The notes below the pieces were generated by a model. That model had not been told where the DNA came from. It saw only the letters and a list, made by a program, of their open reading frames with translations, and made no database searches. This document shows positions 9,233 through 17,281 of a DNA stretch of 31,733 nt, in pieces. A program made the position numbers and the translations under genes. Source of the DNA: Fidelibacterota bacterium (lineage in GTDB: Bacteria > Marinisomatota > Marinisomatia > Marinisomatales > UBA1611); assembly GCA_002694025.1 (NCBI GenBank), contig NZKX01000027.1, forward strand, positions 2,708 to 34,440, written 5' to 3'. Every line of letters begins with the position of its first letter. The stretch's first letter is position 1.

Positions 9233-11455
9233 ATGCGAATTTTCAGGATGAAACCGAATATATCAGCCATTTTATCGAGATGTGATTCCAAAGAAGAAAA
9301 GAAATTCATTTCTCACGTAGCGAATAGTTGTTTCAAACGTTTCATGAATATTTCAAAAATGGAAAAAGAGATACACACTCAATTAACCAAATCAGAAATT
9401 AATCTTCAATCAAAAATTCTTGGAGACTTTATCCATTCATTATCTTCAACTCCGAGAGGAGAAGAAATAGCCAGGGATATGTTTGTCGCAAGTGCAAGGT
9501 CAATACAAAAAATCGATGTTGAAGCTGCGTTATCTTTTTCTGAGAAACTAATAGACAAAATTTATTCAGTCGCAGTAATTAGAAGAATGATCGGTCTTTA
9601 TTTGTCTCGAGGAGATATCAAAAGGGCCAATCAATTACTTGAGACACTTCCAGAAGACCAATGGAATCACGGAACAAAAAAACGGATTGAAGAAAAATTG
9701 AAGTTGAACGCATCGATTCTCGCAGAGAAAAGTGATGAATCAAAATTTTTTAACATCTTAAAGCCGATTAAACGGGATAAATCTTTCCCAGATTTAAACG
9801 TAGCCTGTTTGTTAGATCGATTTAGTTTTGATTGTTTTTCGTACGAAATGAACCTTGTTCCTGTTTCAAAATCAAATTGGAGATCAATACTGAGTAGACC
9901 AGACATTGATTTTTTCCTTGCAGAATCTATTTGGTCGGGACATGATGGAGGGTGGCAATTTGCCATGTCATCATTTGATACTGCGGCTGGGGATCAACTA
10001 AAACAACTACTTAGTTTTTGTAAAGAAGAGGGAGTAAAAACCATTTTTTGGAATAAAGAAGACCCAGTTAATTACGACTCATTTATCGATGTAGCAAAGC
10101 AATTCGATTATATTTTTACAAGCGATTCCGGTCAGATACCAAAATACATAGACGAGTGTGGTCATGACAATGTCTATTCATTACCTTTTGCAGCTCAACC
10201 AATAATACATAACCCCATCAGAAATAATTTACCTTCGCATGATGTTGGATTCGCAGGATCATGGTACATTAGGGAACATGGCAATAGAAAAAGGGACACT
10301 AAGTTGTTGCTTGATGCAGCGTCTAGCCATGGTTTGCACATTTTTGATAGATTTTATGGAACTGATAATAGAAACAAATTTCCAGAAGAATACAATGACT
10401 TTATCAAGGGCTCTCTATCTTATAAAGAGACCTGTATGGCTTATAGGGTTTATAAAATATTTTTGAATGTTAATTCTGTTAGTGATTCACCCACGATGTT
10501 TTCTCGTCGAGTCTTTGAAGTATTAGCATCGGCATCAACCCTTGTTTCCAGTCCATCACGCGGGATGGAGGAAATGTTGGGAGATTGTCTTGTTGTCGTG
10601 GATGATCATCAAATTGCAAGTGAGACAATCAATAATTTGTTATCAGATGATTTTGCAAGAAAATCGATTGCACAGCGAGGCTATCGTGAGGTGATGAATA
10701 ATCACACATATTTCCATCGATTAAAAGAAATTTTTTCTGTTAGCGGCATCAATTATGCTAATCATGAATCCCTGTTAGTTTCTTGCATTTGTGTATCAAA
10801 TAGGCCTCATCTAATCGATGATGTAATCCAAAAATTTGACTTACAAACATATGCGAATAAAGAATTGATTATACTTTTGGAAGCAGATGATGCAACCTTT
10901 CAAAATATCTCAGACAAAATCGATAAAAGGGAAGATATAATGCTTCATAGAGCTTCGGAAAAAGAAATATTAGGAGCATTGTTTAACAGAGGAGTAAACC
11001 TATCTCATGGAGAGTATATCGCAAAGTGGGACGACGACGATTTATACGGTCCTGAATATTTGAGTGATTCGCTATTAGGTTTCAAATATTCATCAGCAAG
11101 TGTGGTTGGTAAACTAGAATCCTTCATGTTTCATGAGGGTACAAACTCACTGTATACTAGATTTGAAAATAAGGCATTTAGGTATCAACAATTGATACTA
11201 GGGCCAACAATAATCGCCAAAAGAAAGGTATTCGATAGCATCAGATTTCAAGAACGCAGTAGAGGTGAAGACACTAATTTCTTGAAAGATTGTCTAAAAT
11301 CTGGATTGAAAATCTTCGCAACAGACCCGTATAATTTTATTTATTGGAGATCTGCTGACAAAACAAAACATACATGGCAGCCAGATGATGATGAATTGTT
11401 GAAGAATGCAAAAAAAATTAGTTCAGGCCTATCTACATCGGAGGTATTCATCTGA
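9233..11455 (+). CDS. Two-module glycosyltransferase: CgeB-like GT-B plus GT2
   Basis: 740 residues with three parts. Residues 1-170 are helical and TPR-like. Residues ~185-500 resemble the CgeB/DUF3880-type GT-B family: IFWNKEDPVNYDSF at 271-284, YIFTSDSGQIPKY at 293-305, DVGFAGSWY at 337-345, and a C-terminal SRRVFEVLASAS at 424-435 where these proteins bind the nucleotide sugar. Residues ~515-720 are a GT-A fold GT2 enzyme: VSCICVSNRPHLI at 516-528, the metal-binding AKWDDDD at 597-603, and RGEDTNFL at 677-684. AGGTGAT sits before the ATG at 9233. The gene follows the exporter by 8 bp and overlaps the start proposed for the next gene. Two linked active sites suggest two consecutive sugar additions, perhaps at chain termination; the sugars are not known. 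Confidence 0.85.
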   Translation: MRIFRMKPNISAILSRCDSKEEKKFISHVANSCFKRFMNISKMEKEIHTQLTKSEINLQSKILGDFIHSLSSTPRGEEIARDMFVASARSIQKIDVEAALSFSEKLIDKIYSVAVIRRMIGLYLSRGDIKRANQLLETLPEDQWNHGTKKRIEEKLKLNASILAEKSDESKFFNILKPIKRDKSFPDLNVACLLDRFSFDCFSYEMNLVPVSKSNWRSILSRPDIDFFLAESIWSGHDGGWQFAMSSFDTAAGDQLKQLLSFCKEEGVKTIFWNKEDPVNYDSFIDVAKQFDYIFTSDSGQIPKYIDECGHDNVYSLPFAAQPIIHNPIRNNLPSHDVGFAGSWYIREHGNRKRDTKLLLDAASSHGLHIFDRFYGTDNRNKFPEEYNDFIKGSLSYKETCMAYRVYKIFLNVNSVSDSPTMFSRRVFEVLASASTLVSSPSRGMEEMLGDCLVVVDDHQIASETINNLLSDDFARKSIAQRGYREVMNNHTYFHRLKEIFSVSGINYANHESLLVSCICVSNRPHLIDDVIQKFDLQTYANKELIILLEADDATFQNISDKIDKREDIMLHRASEKEILGALFNRGVNLSHGEYIAKWDDDDLYGPEYLSDSLLGFKYSSASVVGKLESFMFHEGTNSLYTRFENKAFRYQQLILGPTIIAKRKVFDSIRFQERSRGEDTNFLKDCLKSGLKIFATDPYNFIYWRSADKTKHTWQPDDDELLKNAKKISSGLSTSEVFI
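11440..11445 (+). promoter_or_regulatory. Strong Shine-Dalgarno (GGAGGT) that fixes a non-ATG start for the fusion protein
   Basis: GGAGGT lies inside the last codons of the upstream gene. Six bases later comes CTG (11452-11454), which overlaps the upstream TGA in a CTGA arrangement, the same geometry as the ATGA overlaps elsewhere in this window. No ATG is available near the domain start; the next candidates are the TTG codons at 11473 and 11476, which would cut the first GT25 beta strand. Confidence 0.6.
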
Positions 11456-14361
11456 TACAACATAAGATAATATTGTTGGAACAAGATGAAAAGAGGGTTA
11501 AGCATGTCCATTCTGAATTTTCAAATCTAATAGAAGAGGGTCATGCAGAGATTTTTTCTGCGGTAGATGGAAGCAAAGATGATATCGAAAAAGAGTTGGA
11601 ATCCTTAAATCTAAAATTGACTCCAGATTTTGCCCACTATGCGACAATAGGTCAAGTTGGATGTGCACTCTCCCATCTCAAAATATGGGAAAATATCAAA
11701 AAATCGGGTATAAAATCTTGCATCATATTTGAGGATGATGCTTTACTGGTTGAAGATTATGTCACTAATCTTCAGCATTTAGAAAAAGAGTTGTCACAAA
11801 CATGGGATTTTGTAAATTTGTTTACACATCCACAACACAGTCATGTAAAAAACCGTAAAGAAATACCTGGGAAGATGCAATTATTGAACCGAATACCTAC
11901 TTGGGGAACGGTTGGTTACATCATTAGTCTTTCAGGAGTTAAAAAATTGCTAGATATTTTCGCTCAAACAGGAATTTATGCTCCCATCGATGTCATGATT
12001 CAGGATGTACTTGACGGTATGATCTCCTATAATCTAAAGCATGACCTTGTCACAACAATAGGACAATTGACCGAATCAGGAAAGGAAAAAGATCTCCTAC
12101 ATTCCAATGTCTGGAATACAAAATCATACAAGAAATATTTACAAGAACAGAACAAAAACCGAGTATACTTTTCCCATGAAAAGGCGGTCATAAGCAGTAA
12201 AAACCTTAGCGAATCATCATTAGAGGTCCCCTATGATGCAGAATATACTCCTGGACGAACCACCTTTAATCTAAAATCCAGAGCTCCACAAAAAGGAGAC
12301 CACCTTAATTTCCAATTATCTCTAACGATTCCAAGCAGTTTTTTGGAAGGGGTTCTACTTCGATTTAGTGTAAGGTCTCATTATCGAGGCTTAGAATATG
12401 CTGGCAGGATGGCGTATTCATTATGCATAAATCAAAAAGAAATATTTCATGAAAAAGTTGGTTTTTTCAATCAAGAGAATGTAGTCTCACTGATTATTCC
12501 ACATAGGCCCGAATCTGGAATACTTGAACTTGAATTAGGTTTGAAGGTATTAACCGATTGTGAAGACTGGAATTGGGGCCCAATATCAAAAATTACTGTG
12601 AGTGATTTCTCGATTGAAGAAATGCATGACTATCAAGCGTATTTCCTTTCTACCAGTAGCCCATATTCAGTGAGCAAAATCAATGAGGAATCCTCTGATT
12701 TGAAAAAATTGATTCAACAATTTGCATCAACTGGTGAATCTGTAGACGTATTCATACCAGGTGGAAATCGAGGGGACGGATTAATCTACCAAGGAGCTTT
12801 CAAATTGTTCAGGAAATTTGGATTGAAATATAACATCCTACCATATCGTTATAATAATGTTATTGAAGAGTTTGATGATCAACCAATAGATAGCAAAATA
12901 TTGTTGATTTTAGGTAGTGGTGGATTTAGTAGTGCATACAACCTTATGGTAGAAATCGTGCCAGAAATCGTCAAGAAATACTCCAGTGCTTTCATACTAC
13001 CCTCCTCATTCGACATTTCTTGTGGCCCAGTCAAGAAGTTCTTGGAACAATTGCCCGAACATGTTTCTGTATTTTGTAGAGAGCGCAAGAGTTTCGAAGA
13101 TTTGTCATCCATACTTCCGAAGCATCGTTTATTCTTGGACCATGACACAGCACTTGAATTCGATTACTCAAAATGGATTAAAAGAGGTACAGGTGTATTA
13201 CACGCTTTCCGGGATGATAAGGAAAGCTCTGAAATTCAGTTACCTATCGGAAACCAAGACATTTCTGCGGGACCTGATAGTCAATGGAAAGAGTTGTTGG
13301 ATATTATCTCGCAATATTCCATCGTGCATACGAACAGAGCCCATGTTAGTATTGCAGCGGCAAAAATGAGCAAAGAAGTCCATATATATCCGTCTTCATA
13401 CTTCAAGCAAAAGGAAATATTTTCATTTTCTCTTTCTAATTTTCAACATGTTGTATTTCACAAGCAAGACAATACCAAGTCTCTTGAAAAAAAGGGTAGT
13501 AAATTTTACTTATCTGGAAAAACTCATAATGACGCAACTTTTACGCAAGTGATTAAAAATAGCATCGAATATCTAAAAACCGCAAGCGATGATCCACGAA
13601 AAAAGATAGTTGCATTACTTGATAATAAATATGAAGCAAAAAAGTTTTGCAAATCATTTGATTTAAAATTCCCAAAACATATTGCGTTATTTTCTAATTT
13701 TGATGCAATTCAAAAACAGGATTTGCCAAGTAACTTTGTCTTAAAACCAATTTGGGGTCATACGAACAAAGGTGTATTTCTCTTAGAAAACATTGAAGAC
13801 TCTTTTTATGACATATTAAGAAAAAAGGAATATTCATGGAAAGACCTGCAGAAAGCATTCAGTGATGAGCATCAAGTAGGGTCAGGAAGTATTCTCATAG
13901 AGGAACTCTTGTATGAAGCAAATCCAAATTATGTAATTCCATTTGATTATAAGTTCCATGTTTTTCGAGGTGAAGTTGAAGTAATAATGCAAAGAGATGT
14001 GAACCAAGGCCCAAATACACAAGATTGGCAATTCAAATTTTATGACCGCAATTGGAAGGAAATCAACAACCCACTAAATGAATCTAACATAAACCACGAA
14101 TTACCAATACCGAAGCGCGCAGAGGAAATGCTGACAATTGTAAAAAAACTATCACTAGCGATACCTATTCCATTTGTGAGAATCGATTTATATGAATCTC
14201 CAAACGGAATTTATTTTGGTGAATTTACATTTCATCCTGGAAATCATTGGTTATGGAAAGATGCTTGGCAAAAAAGATTTGGAAAAAAGTATCTAGAAGC
14301 ATATTCAAATATTAAAGATTACAAAAAAGAGTGCACGGAAATTTATTCATTATTTAAGTGA
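11452..14361 (+). CDS. Fusion enzyme: GT25 glycosyltransferase, beta-rich domain, polysaccharide pyruvyl transferase, TupA-like ATP-grasp
   Basis: 969 residues if started at CTG 11452 (962 from TTG 11473; numbering below uses the latter). Residues 1-200 are GT25: GQVGCALSHLKIW at 60-72, the EDDA metal site at 87-90, GTVGYIISLSG at 145-155, PIDVMIQD at 171-178. Residues ~225-385 are beta-rich with no recognised motif. Residues ~420-665 match polysaccharide pyruvyl transferases: PGGNRGDGLIYQG at 429-441, ILLILGSGGF at 476-485, CRERKSFE at 535-542, and HTNRAHVSIAAAK at 619-631. Residues ~705-962 are a TupA-like ATP-grasp: FVLKPIWGHTNKG at 755-767, LIEELL at 808-813, FVRIDLYE at 901-908, and FGEFTFHPG at 915-923. 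Predicted roles are sugar transfer, pyruvate ketal addition from PEP and an ATP-dependent ligation, on one exported glycan. Assignments rest on motif recognition; each substrate is unknown. Confidence 0.85.
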   Translation: MIQHKIILLEQDEKRVKHVHSEFSNLIEEGHAEIFSAVDGSKDDIEKELESLNLKLTPDFAHYATIGQVGCALSHLKIWENIKKSGIKSCIIFEDDALLVEDYVTNLQHLEKELSQTWDFVNLFTHPQHSHVKNRKEIPGKMQLLNRIPTWGTVGYIISLSGVKKLLDIFAQTGIYAPIDVMIQDVLDGMISYNLKHDLVTTIGQLTESGKEKDLLHSNVWNTKSYKKYLQEQNKNRVYFSHEKAVISSKNLSESSLEVPYDAEYTPGRTTFNLKSRAPQKGDHLNFQLSLTIPSSFLEGVLLRFSVRSHYRGLEYAGRMAYSLCINQKEIFHEKVGFFNQENVVSLIIPHRPESGILELELGLKVLTDCEDWNWGPISKITVSDFSIEEMHDYQAYFLSTSSPYSVSKINEESSDLKKLIQQFASTGESVDVFIPGGNRGDGLIYQGAFKLFRKFGLKYNILPYRYNNVIEEFDDQPIDSKILLILGSGGFSSAYNLMVEIVPEIVKKYSSAFILPSSFDISCGPVKKFLEQLPEHVSVFCRERKSFEDLSSILPKHRLFLDHDTALEFDYSKWIKRGTGVLHAFRDDKESSEIQLPIGNQDISAGPDSQWKELLDIISQYSIVHTNRAHVSIAAAKMSKEVHIYPSSYFKQKEIFSFSLSNFQHVVFHKQDNTKSLEKKGSKFYLSGKTHNDATFTQVIKNSIEYLKTASDDPRKKIVALLDNKYEAKKFCKSFDLKFPKHIALFSNFDAIQKQDLPSNFVLKPIWGHTNKGVFLLENIEDSFYDILRKKEYSWKDLQKAFSDEHQVGSGSILIEELLYEANPNYVIPFDYKFHVFRGEVEVIMQRDVNQGPNTQDWQFKFYDRNWKEINNPLNESNINHELPIPKRAEEMLTIVKKLSLAIPIPFVRIDLYESPNGIYFGEFTFHPGNHWLWKDAWQKRFGKKYLEAYSNIKDYKKECTEIYSLFK

Positions 14362-14424
14362 GATAATAAAAACTGGCTGTGAATCCTGAATACCTAATTT
14401 ATATTGTGAGATTAAATCGTGCAA

Positions 14425-15399
14425 TCATTTTCTGAATAAATGGTAAAGCGCACCGATTTTTGTGTTAACATTAACTAAATGATGTGATTTTAATGATTCC
14501 CAAATCTTCTGAGGATGGTCAACATTTGTAATGTTATTTTTCCATTTTGTTGTGTCTAAAGGCAATTTCTCGGAACAGTTTTCAAATCCAGTTACATTTT
14601 CAGATGTAATGACTCTACAACCTGCTGCTAACCCTTCAAGAATGGCCATTGGTTGACCTTCAAAGGCAGATGGTACAAGCAATATGGCACTTTCCTCGAG
14701 TAATTTCCTCTTCTCTTGTTCAGAAACCCATCCCAATCCATCGATCCCTTCTTCCTGATGAGTGATGCCTGTTGCTACTAAATTCCACCCTTCATCCCTC
14801 ATAGTTCTGGCAAGTTCCATGGCAAAAGCATGACCTTTCACAGGGTCTTTTCTTCCCAAGAGAAGCATTTGTTTTTGCTTTTTACTTTCCATTGGTACAA
14901 ATTTGATATGTTCGTCAACAGGATTTGGTAATACGTGGCATGCACCGATAATTGGCTCCAATGTTTCTTTCCAATAATCGGACAAAACTACCTTGGTAAA
15001 TGGTTCAAGCTGTGTCTTAATTTGTTTGTTGTTTGATGCAAATCGGTCAAATTGACCACTATGGATGTGAAAAATTACTGAAATACCAAGTTTGTGTGAC
15101 AATCTGGCAAGATTCAATTTTCTTCGATATGAAAAGCCTGCAGCGCTGTGTAAATGAATCACGTCATAATTTTTGTAATTTTTCTTGATCCATTTTCTTG
15201 CTTTGAGCCAAGCATTCAATTTTTGGATGAAATTCTTAGGAGAATGCGATGATAATACCTCAGCCTGCCAGCCTTCCGGAGGATTTTGTGAAAGAATTTC
15301 CATAACTTTGGCCATCCCTCCAGGAGTATTGCAAGGACCAACATGCAACACTTTCCGCATGTCCGTTGGTAACCATTCTTTCCGCATTATGGTTGTCAT
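14425..15399 (-). CDS. GT4 glycosyltransferase
   Basis: 324 residues from the ATG at 15399; ATGs at codon 5 and codon 14 (15360) are alternatives, and the last gives the usual GT4 opening MRKVLHVGPCNTPGGMAKV. Later landmarks are YDVIHLHSAAG, FHIHSGQFDRF, LPNPVD, MLLLGRKDPVKGHA and the donor-site block PSAFEGQPMAILEGLAAG with a clear E-x7-E. Short for GT4 because the C-terminal helix is brief. It is convergent with the fusion gene (63-bp gap) and divergent from the membrane GT2 gene (49-bp gap), so a compact bidirectional promoter must lie between 15400 and 15448. Donor and acceptor are unknown. Confidence 0.88.
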   Translation of the reverse strand: MTTIMRKEWLPTDMRKVLHVGPCNTPGGMAKVMEILSQNPPEGWQAEVLSSHSPKNFIQKLNAWLKARKWIKKNYKNYDVIHLHSAAGFSYRRKLNLARLSHKLGISVIFHIHSGQFDRFASNNKQIKTQLEPFTKVVLSDYWKETLEPIIGACHVLPNPVDEHIKFVPMESKKQKQMLLLGRKDPVKGHAFAMELARTMRDEGWNLVATGITHQEEGIDGLGWVSEQEKRKLLEESAILLVPSAFEGQPMAILEGLAAGCRVITSENVTGFENCSEKLPLDTTKWKNNITNVDHPQKIWESLKSHHLVNVNTKIGALYHLFRK

Positions 15400-15448
15400 G
15401 GGATAAAATCACAGACAATCTCAATAATTCAATTGATTTTGACCTTTC

Positions 15449-16621
15449 ATGACAAGCGGCATTGAAGCCATCCAATGGCTTACCTTGCTGTTGTGCTTTG
15501 CGCCCTTTCCTTTATACAAATGGAAGTCAAACCAGTGGATGAAGAAGCCAATACACATGCCAAATGAACAATTTAGTGGCGAGCATATCGTTTTGCTACC
15601 TGTTTGGAATGAGGAATTTCTCATTGAAAGAAAGCTTGAGGATTTGGGGCAACAGGGTGTTGAATTCAAGTTGGTGATTATTGATTCAGCTTCAACGGAT
15701 GCTACACTTTCTCGAGCAAGACAGTGGATAAACGAAAACCAATCAAAGTTTGGCGATATAGACATTATTGAGATGAGTGAAAGAAAAGGAAAAACTGCTG
15801 CAGTGGCCCTTTTCTTGCAGAAATATCAAGAATTTGACGGACTCATTACCATGACTGATGCAGATGCAACATTCATGCCAGATGCCATTATAAGAGTCCG
15901 CAAATGGTTCTCTGACGAAACGATTGGGGCGGTAGGGGCAAGACCTAGTCGGAAAGGAGAACAATTTGGTGAAAATCAGTATAGGTCTATTTTCGATAGT
16001 CTCCGATACGCGGAATCATGTTATGATAGTACGCCGTTTCTTGAAGGTTCTATGATTACCTGGAGGTCCAAATTAGTAGATGCAAGTGATCTATTCATTC
16101 AATCAAACGCTGATGATGCACAAATCTCAGTTCAGGTTAGAAAAAAGGGATACAGAGCGGTACAAGATAAGGAATTGTTATTTTTTGATGAGATTCCTTT
16201 GAGCAAGAAATCTCAAACAAAGCAAAAAATCCGAAGGGCGCAAGGACTTCTACGACTTCTTGTGAGAGAGAGGAAACTTTTGTTTAACAGGAAATATGGT
16301 AGGTTTAGCCAAATTATGCGCTGGCAAATGTGGATGTTTGTACTTTCTCCATTGTTTCTTATCATGTTCTTTAGTCTTGGAGTCATTCGAAAATTTACTT
16401 TAGCCACCAATAATCTGTTTGATGTGTTATTTTATGTTGAATTCCTCATTCTCTTTTCATGGTCTTTTCGTCGATTGAATCATTCAAAACAAGAATGGAA
16501 CATTCTTGGTTCTATTTTGATAGGTTTTGAATATTTATTCTGGTCAATGGCCTATATCCTTTCAGGGAAAAGTTTGCACATGTGGGATCAAATTCAAGAT
16601 GTGAGGCAGCAATCAAAATAA
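15449..16621 (+). CDS. Membrane-associated family 2 glycosyltransferase
   Basis: 390 residues. A hydrophobic N-terminal segment at ~5-24 is followed by a cytosolic GT-A domain: LLPVWNEEFLIE at 49-60, VIIDSASTDAT at 76-86, the metal-binding TDADAT at 136-141, an ADDAQ acidic motif at 221-225 and QKIRRAQG at 259-266, which stands where processive enzymes carry QxxRW. Three more hydrophobic spans follow at ~293-315, 322-342 and 353-372. This layout fits enzymes that start or extend a lipid-linked chain at the cytoplasmic face of the membrane. The stop codon lies directly in the T-run side of the terminator used by the convergent pilin gene. It closes the glycan block. Confidence 0.88.
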   Translation: MTSGIEAIQWLTLLLCFAPFPLYKWKSNQWMKKPIHMPNEQFSGEHIVLLPVWNEEFLIERKLEDLGQQGVEFKLVIIDSASTDATLSRARQWINENQSKFGDIDIIEMSERKGKTAAVALFLQKYQEFDGLITMTDADATFMPDAIIRVRKWFSDETIGAVGARPSRKGEQFGENQYRSIFDSLRYAESCYDSTPFLEGSMITWRSKLVDASDLFIQSNADDAQISVQVRKKGYRAVQDKELLFFDEIPLSKKSQTKQKIRRAQGLLRLLVRERKLLFNRKYGRFSQIMRWQMWMFVLSPLFLIMFFSLGVIRKFTLATNNLFDVLFYVEFLILFSWSFRRLNHSKQEWNILGSILIGFEYLFWSMAYILSGKSLHMWDQIQDVRQQSK

Positions 16622-16657
16622 AAAAAGCCCCCCGTGGGACCAAAGTCCCACGAGGGG
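16620..16657 (-). terminator. Hairpin plus T-run terminator for the pilin transcript, with a competing upstream stem
   Basis: Read on the minus strand: CCCC, a two-base bulge, GTGGGAC, loop TTTG, GTCCCAC, GGGG, then seven T (16620-16626). The 7-bp core stem is perfect. The arm sequence CTCGTGG (minus strand of 16648-16654) can instead pair with CCACGAG (minus strand of 16672-16678), giving mutually exclusive folds. On the plus strand the same hairpin follows the GT2 stop codon but lacks a trailing T-run, so it mainly suits the pilin transcript. Confidence 0.65.
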
Positions 16658-16696
16658 TGGTTTCGAGTAATCTCGTGGTATGCTTTGTTTTTAGAA

Positions 16697-16712
16697 CTCT
16701 GCTTAAGCAGAG
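16697..16712. repeat. 16-bp perfect palindrome over the pilin stop codon
   Basis: CTCTGCTTAAGCAGAG is self-complementary and contains the pilin stop codon TAA (minus strand of 16703-16705). It could form a small hairpin at the end of the coding region. It may simply reflect Ser/Ala codons; no known protein site was recognised. Confidence 0.5.
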
Positions 16713-17230
16713 GAACTAACAACACCAAGAGTCTTGTCTTCGGTGTCACCAGCGCCTTGCTTGATCAAGGTTACTTCAACGGTGCAGCTTGCGGAACAGT
16801 CATCGACACTACCTTCTTTGATGGTAATACCTTCTCCGACTTCCCAGTTGTTCTTGTTGCCAGAGTCACCGTATTCTTCGTAGGTGCAGCCAGCTTCTGC
16901 TGCTCCTGCATCTTCATGATGCTTGCAGGTTGTTGGTGTACCGTCATTAATACTGATGATGACTTGAAGAGTACCCCAGTTAAGGCCCGATCCACTTTGC
17001 ATTCCGACTCTTACAAGGTTGTCAAGAGGTTCTCCTGCTACTGGGTCTTCGTTAGGGTTTGCATCTTCTGCAGTGAACACGTAGGTGTCCAATGTGTCAC
17101 CAGTGCTGTCGCCAGCTAGGCTTGAAGCCCAGACGTACAATACACCAGCCAATACCACAGTGATAGCTACCATAAGGATAGTAGCAATAACTGGGCTTAC
17201 CGCTTCTTCGTTCTTCATTTCTTTCTTCAT
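16703..17230 (-). CDS. Archaeal type IV pilin-like protein with class III signal peptide
   Basis: 175 residues. A short charged N-terminus (MKKEMKNEEA) precedes VSPVIATILMVAITVVLAGVLY at residues 11-32, the hallmark of archaeal pilins and archaellins cleaved by a PibD-like peptidase just before or near Val11. The rest is a small acidic extracellular domain with Cys102, Cys115, Cys145 and Cys149, which could form two disulfides. The start at 17230 has AGGAGG nine bases upstream; codon 5 is an alternative ATG. It has its own TATA-like box and terminator, so it is probably a single-gene transcript. No pilus ATPase, membrane platform or peptidase is nearby, so it could be a major adhesion pilin or a minor one assembled by machinery encoded elsewhere. 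Base composition is less AT-rich than the glycan genes next door. Confidence 0.9.
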   Translation of the reverse strand: MKKEMKNEEAVSPVIATILMVAITVVLAGVLYVWASSLAGDSTGDTLDTYVFTAEDANPNEDPVAGEPLDNLVRVGMQSGSGLNWGTLQVIISINDGTPTTCKHHEDAGAAEAGCTYEEYGDSGNKNNWEVGEGITIKEGSVDDCSASCTVEVTLIKQGAGDTEDKTLGVVSSSA

Positions 17231-17239
17231 ATTTTTTGT

Positions 17240-17257
17240 CCTCCTCCCCGTTCGGGG
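17240..17257 (-). promoter_or_regulatory. Pilin leader: CCCCGAACGGGG hairpin abutting the AGGAGG ribosome-binding site
   Basis: On the minus strand a CCCC-GAAC-GGGG stem-loop (17246-17257) runs directly into AGGAGG (17240-17245), nine bases before the pilin ATG. The distance from the TATA box suggests that the hairpin is at or near the 5' end of the mRNA. It may stabilise the transcript or tune ribosome access. Confidence 0.5.
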
Positions 17258-17281
17258 ATAGTTCCTCTACCGTCACGCGAG

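Noticed and set aside
14362..14424. Missing gene end or pseudogene between the fusion and the convergent GT4 gene
   Set aside because: Both genes finish with intact C-terminal motifs, and the 63-bp gap is simply AT-rich 3' flank.
16634..17119. 161-residue plus-strand ORF opposite the pilin gene
   Set aside because: Its Cys/Val-rich translation is the antisense shadow of the pilin; it has no ribosome-binding element and no family resemblance.
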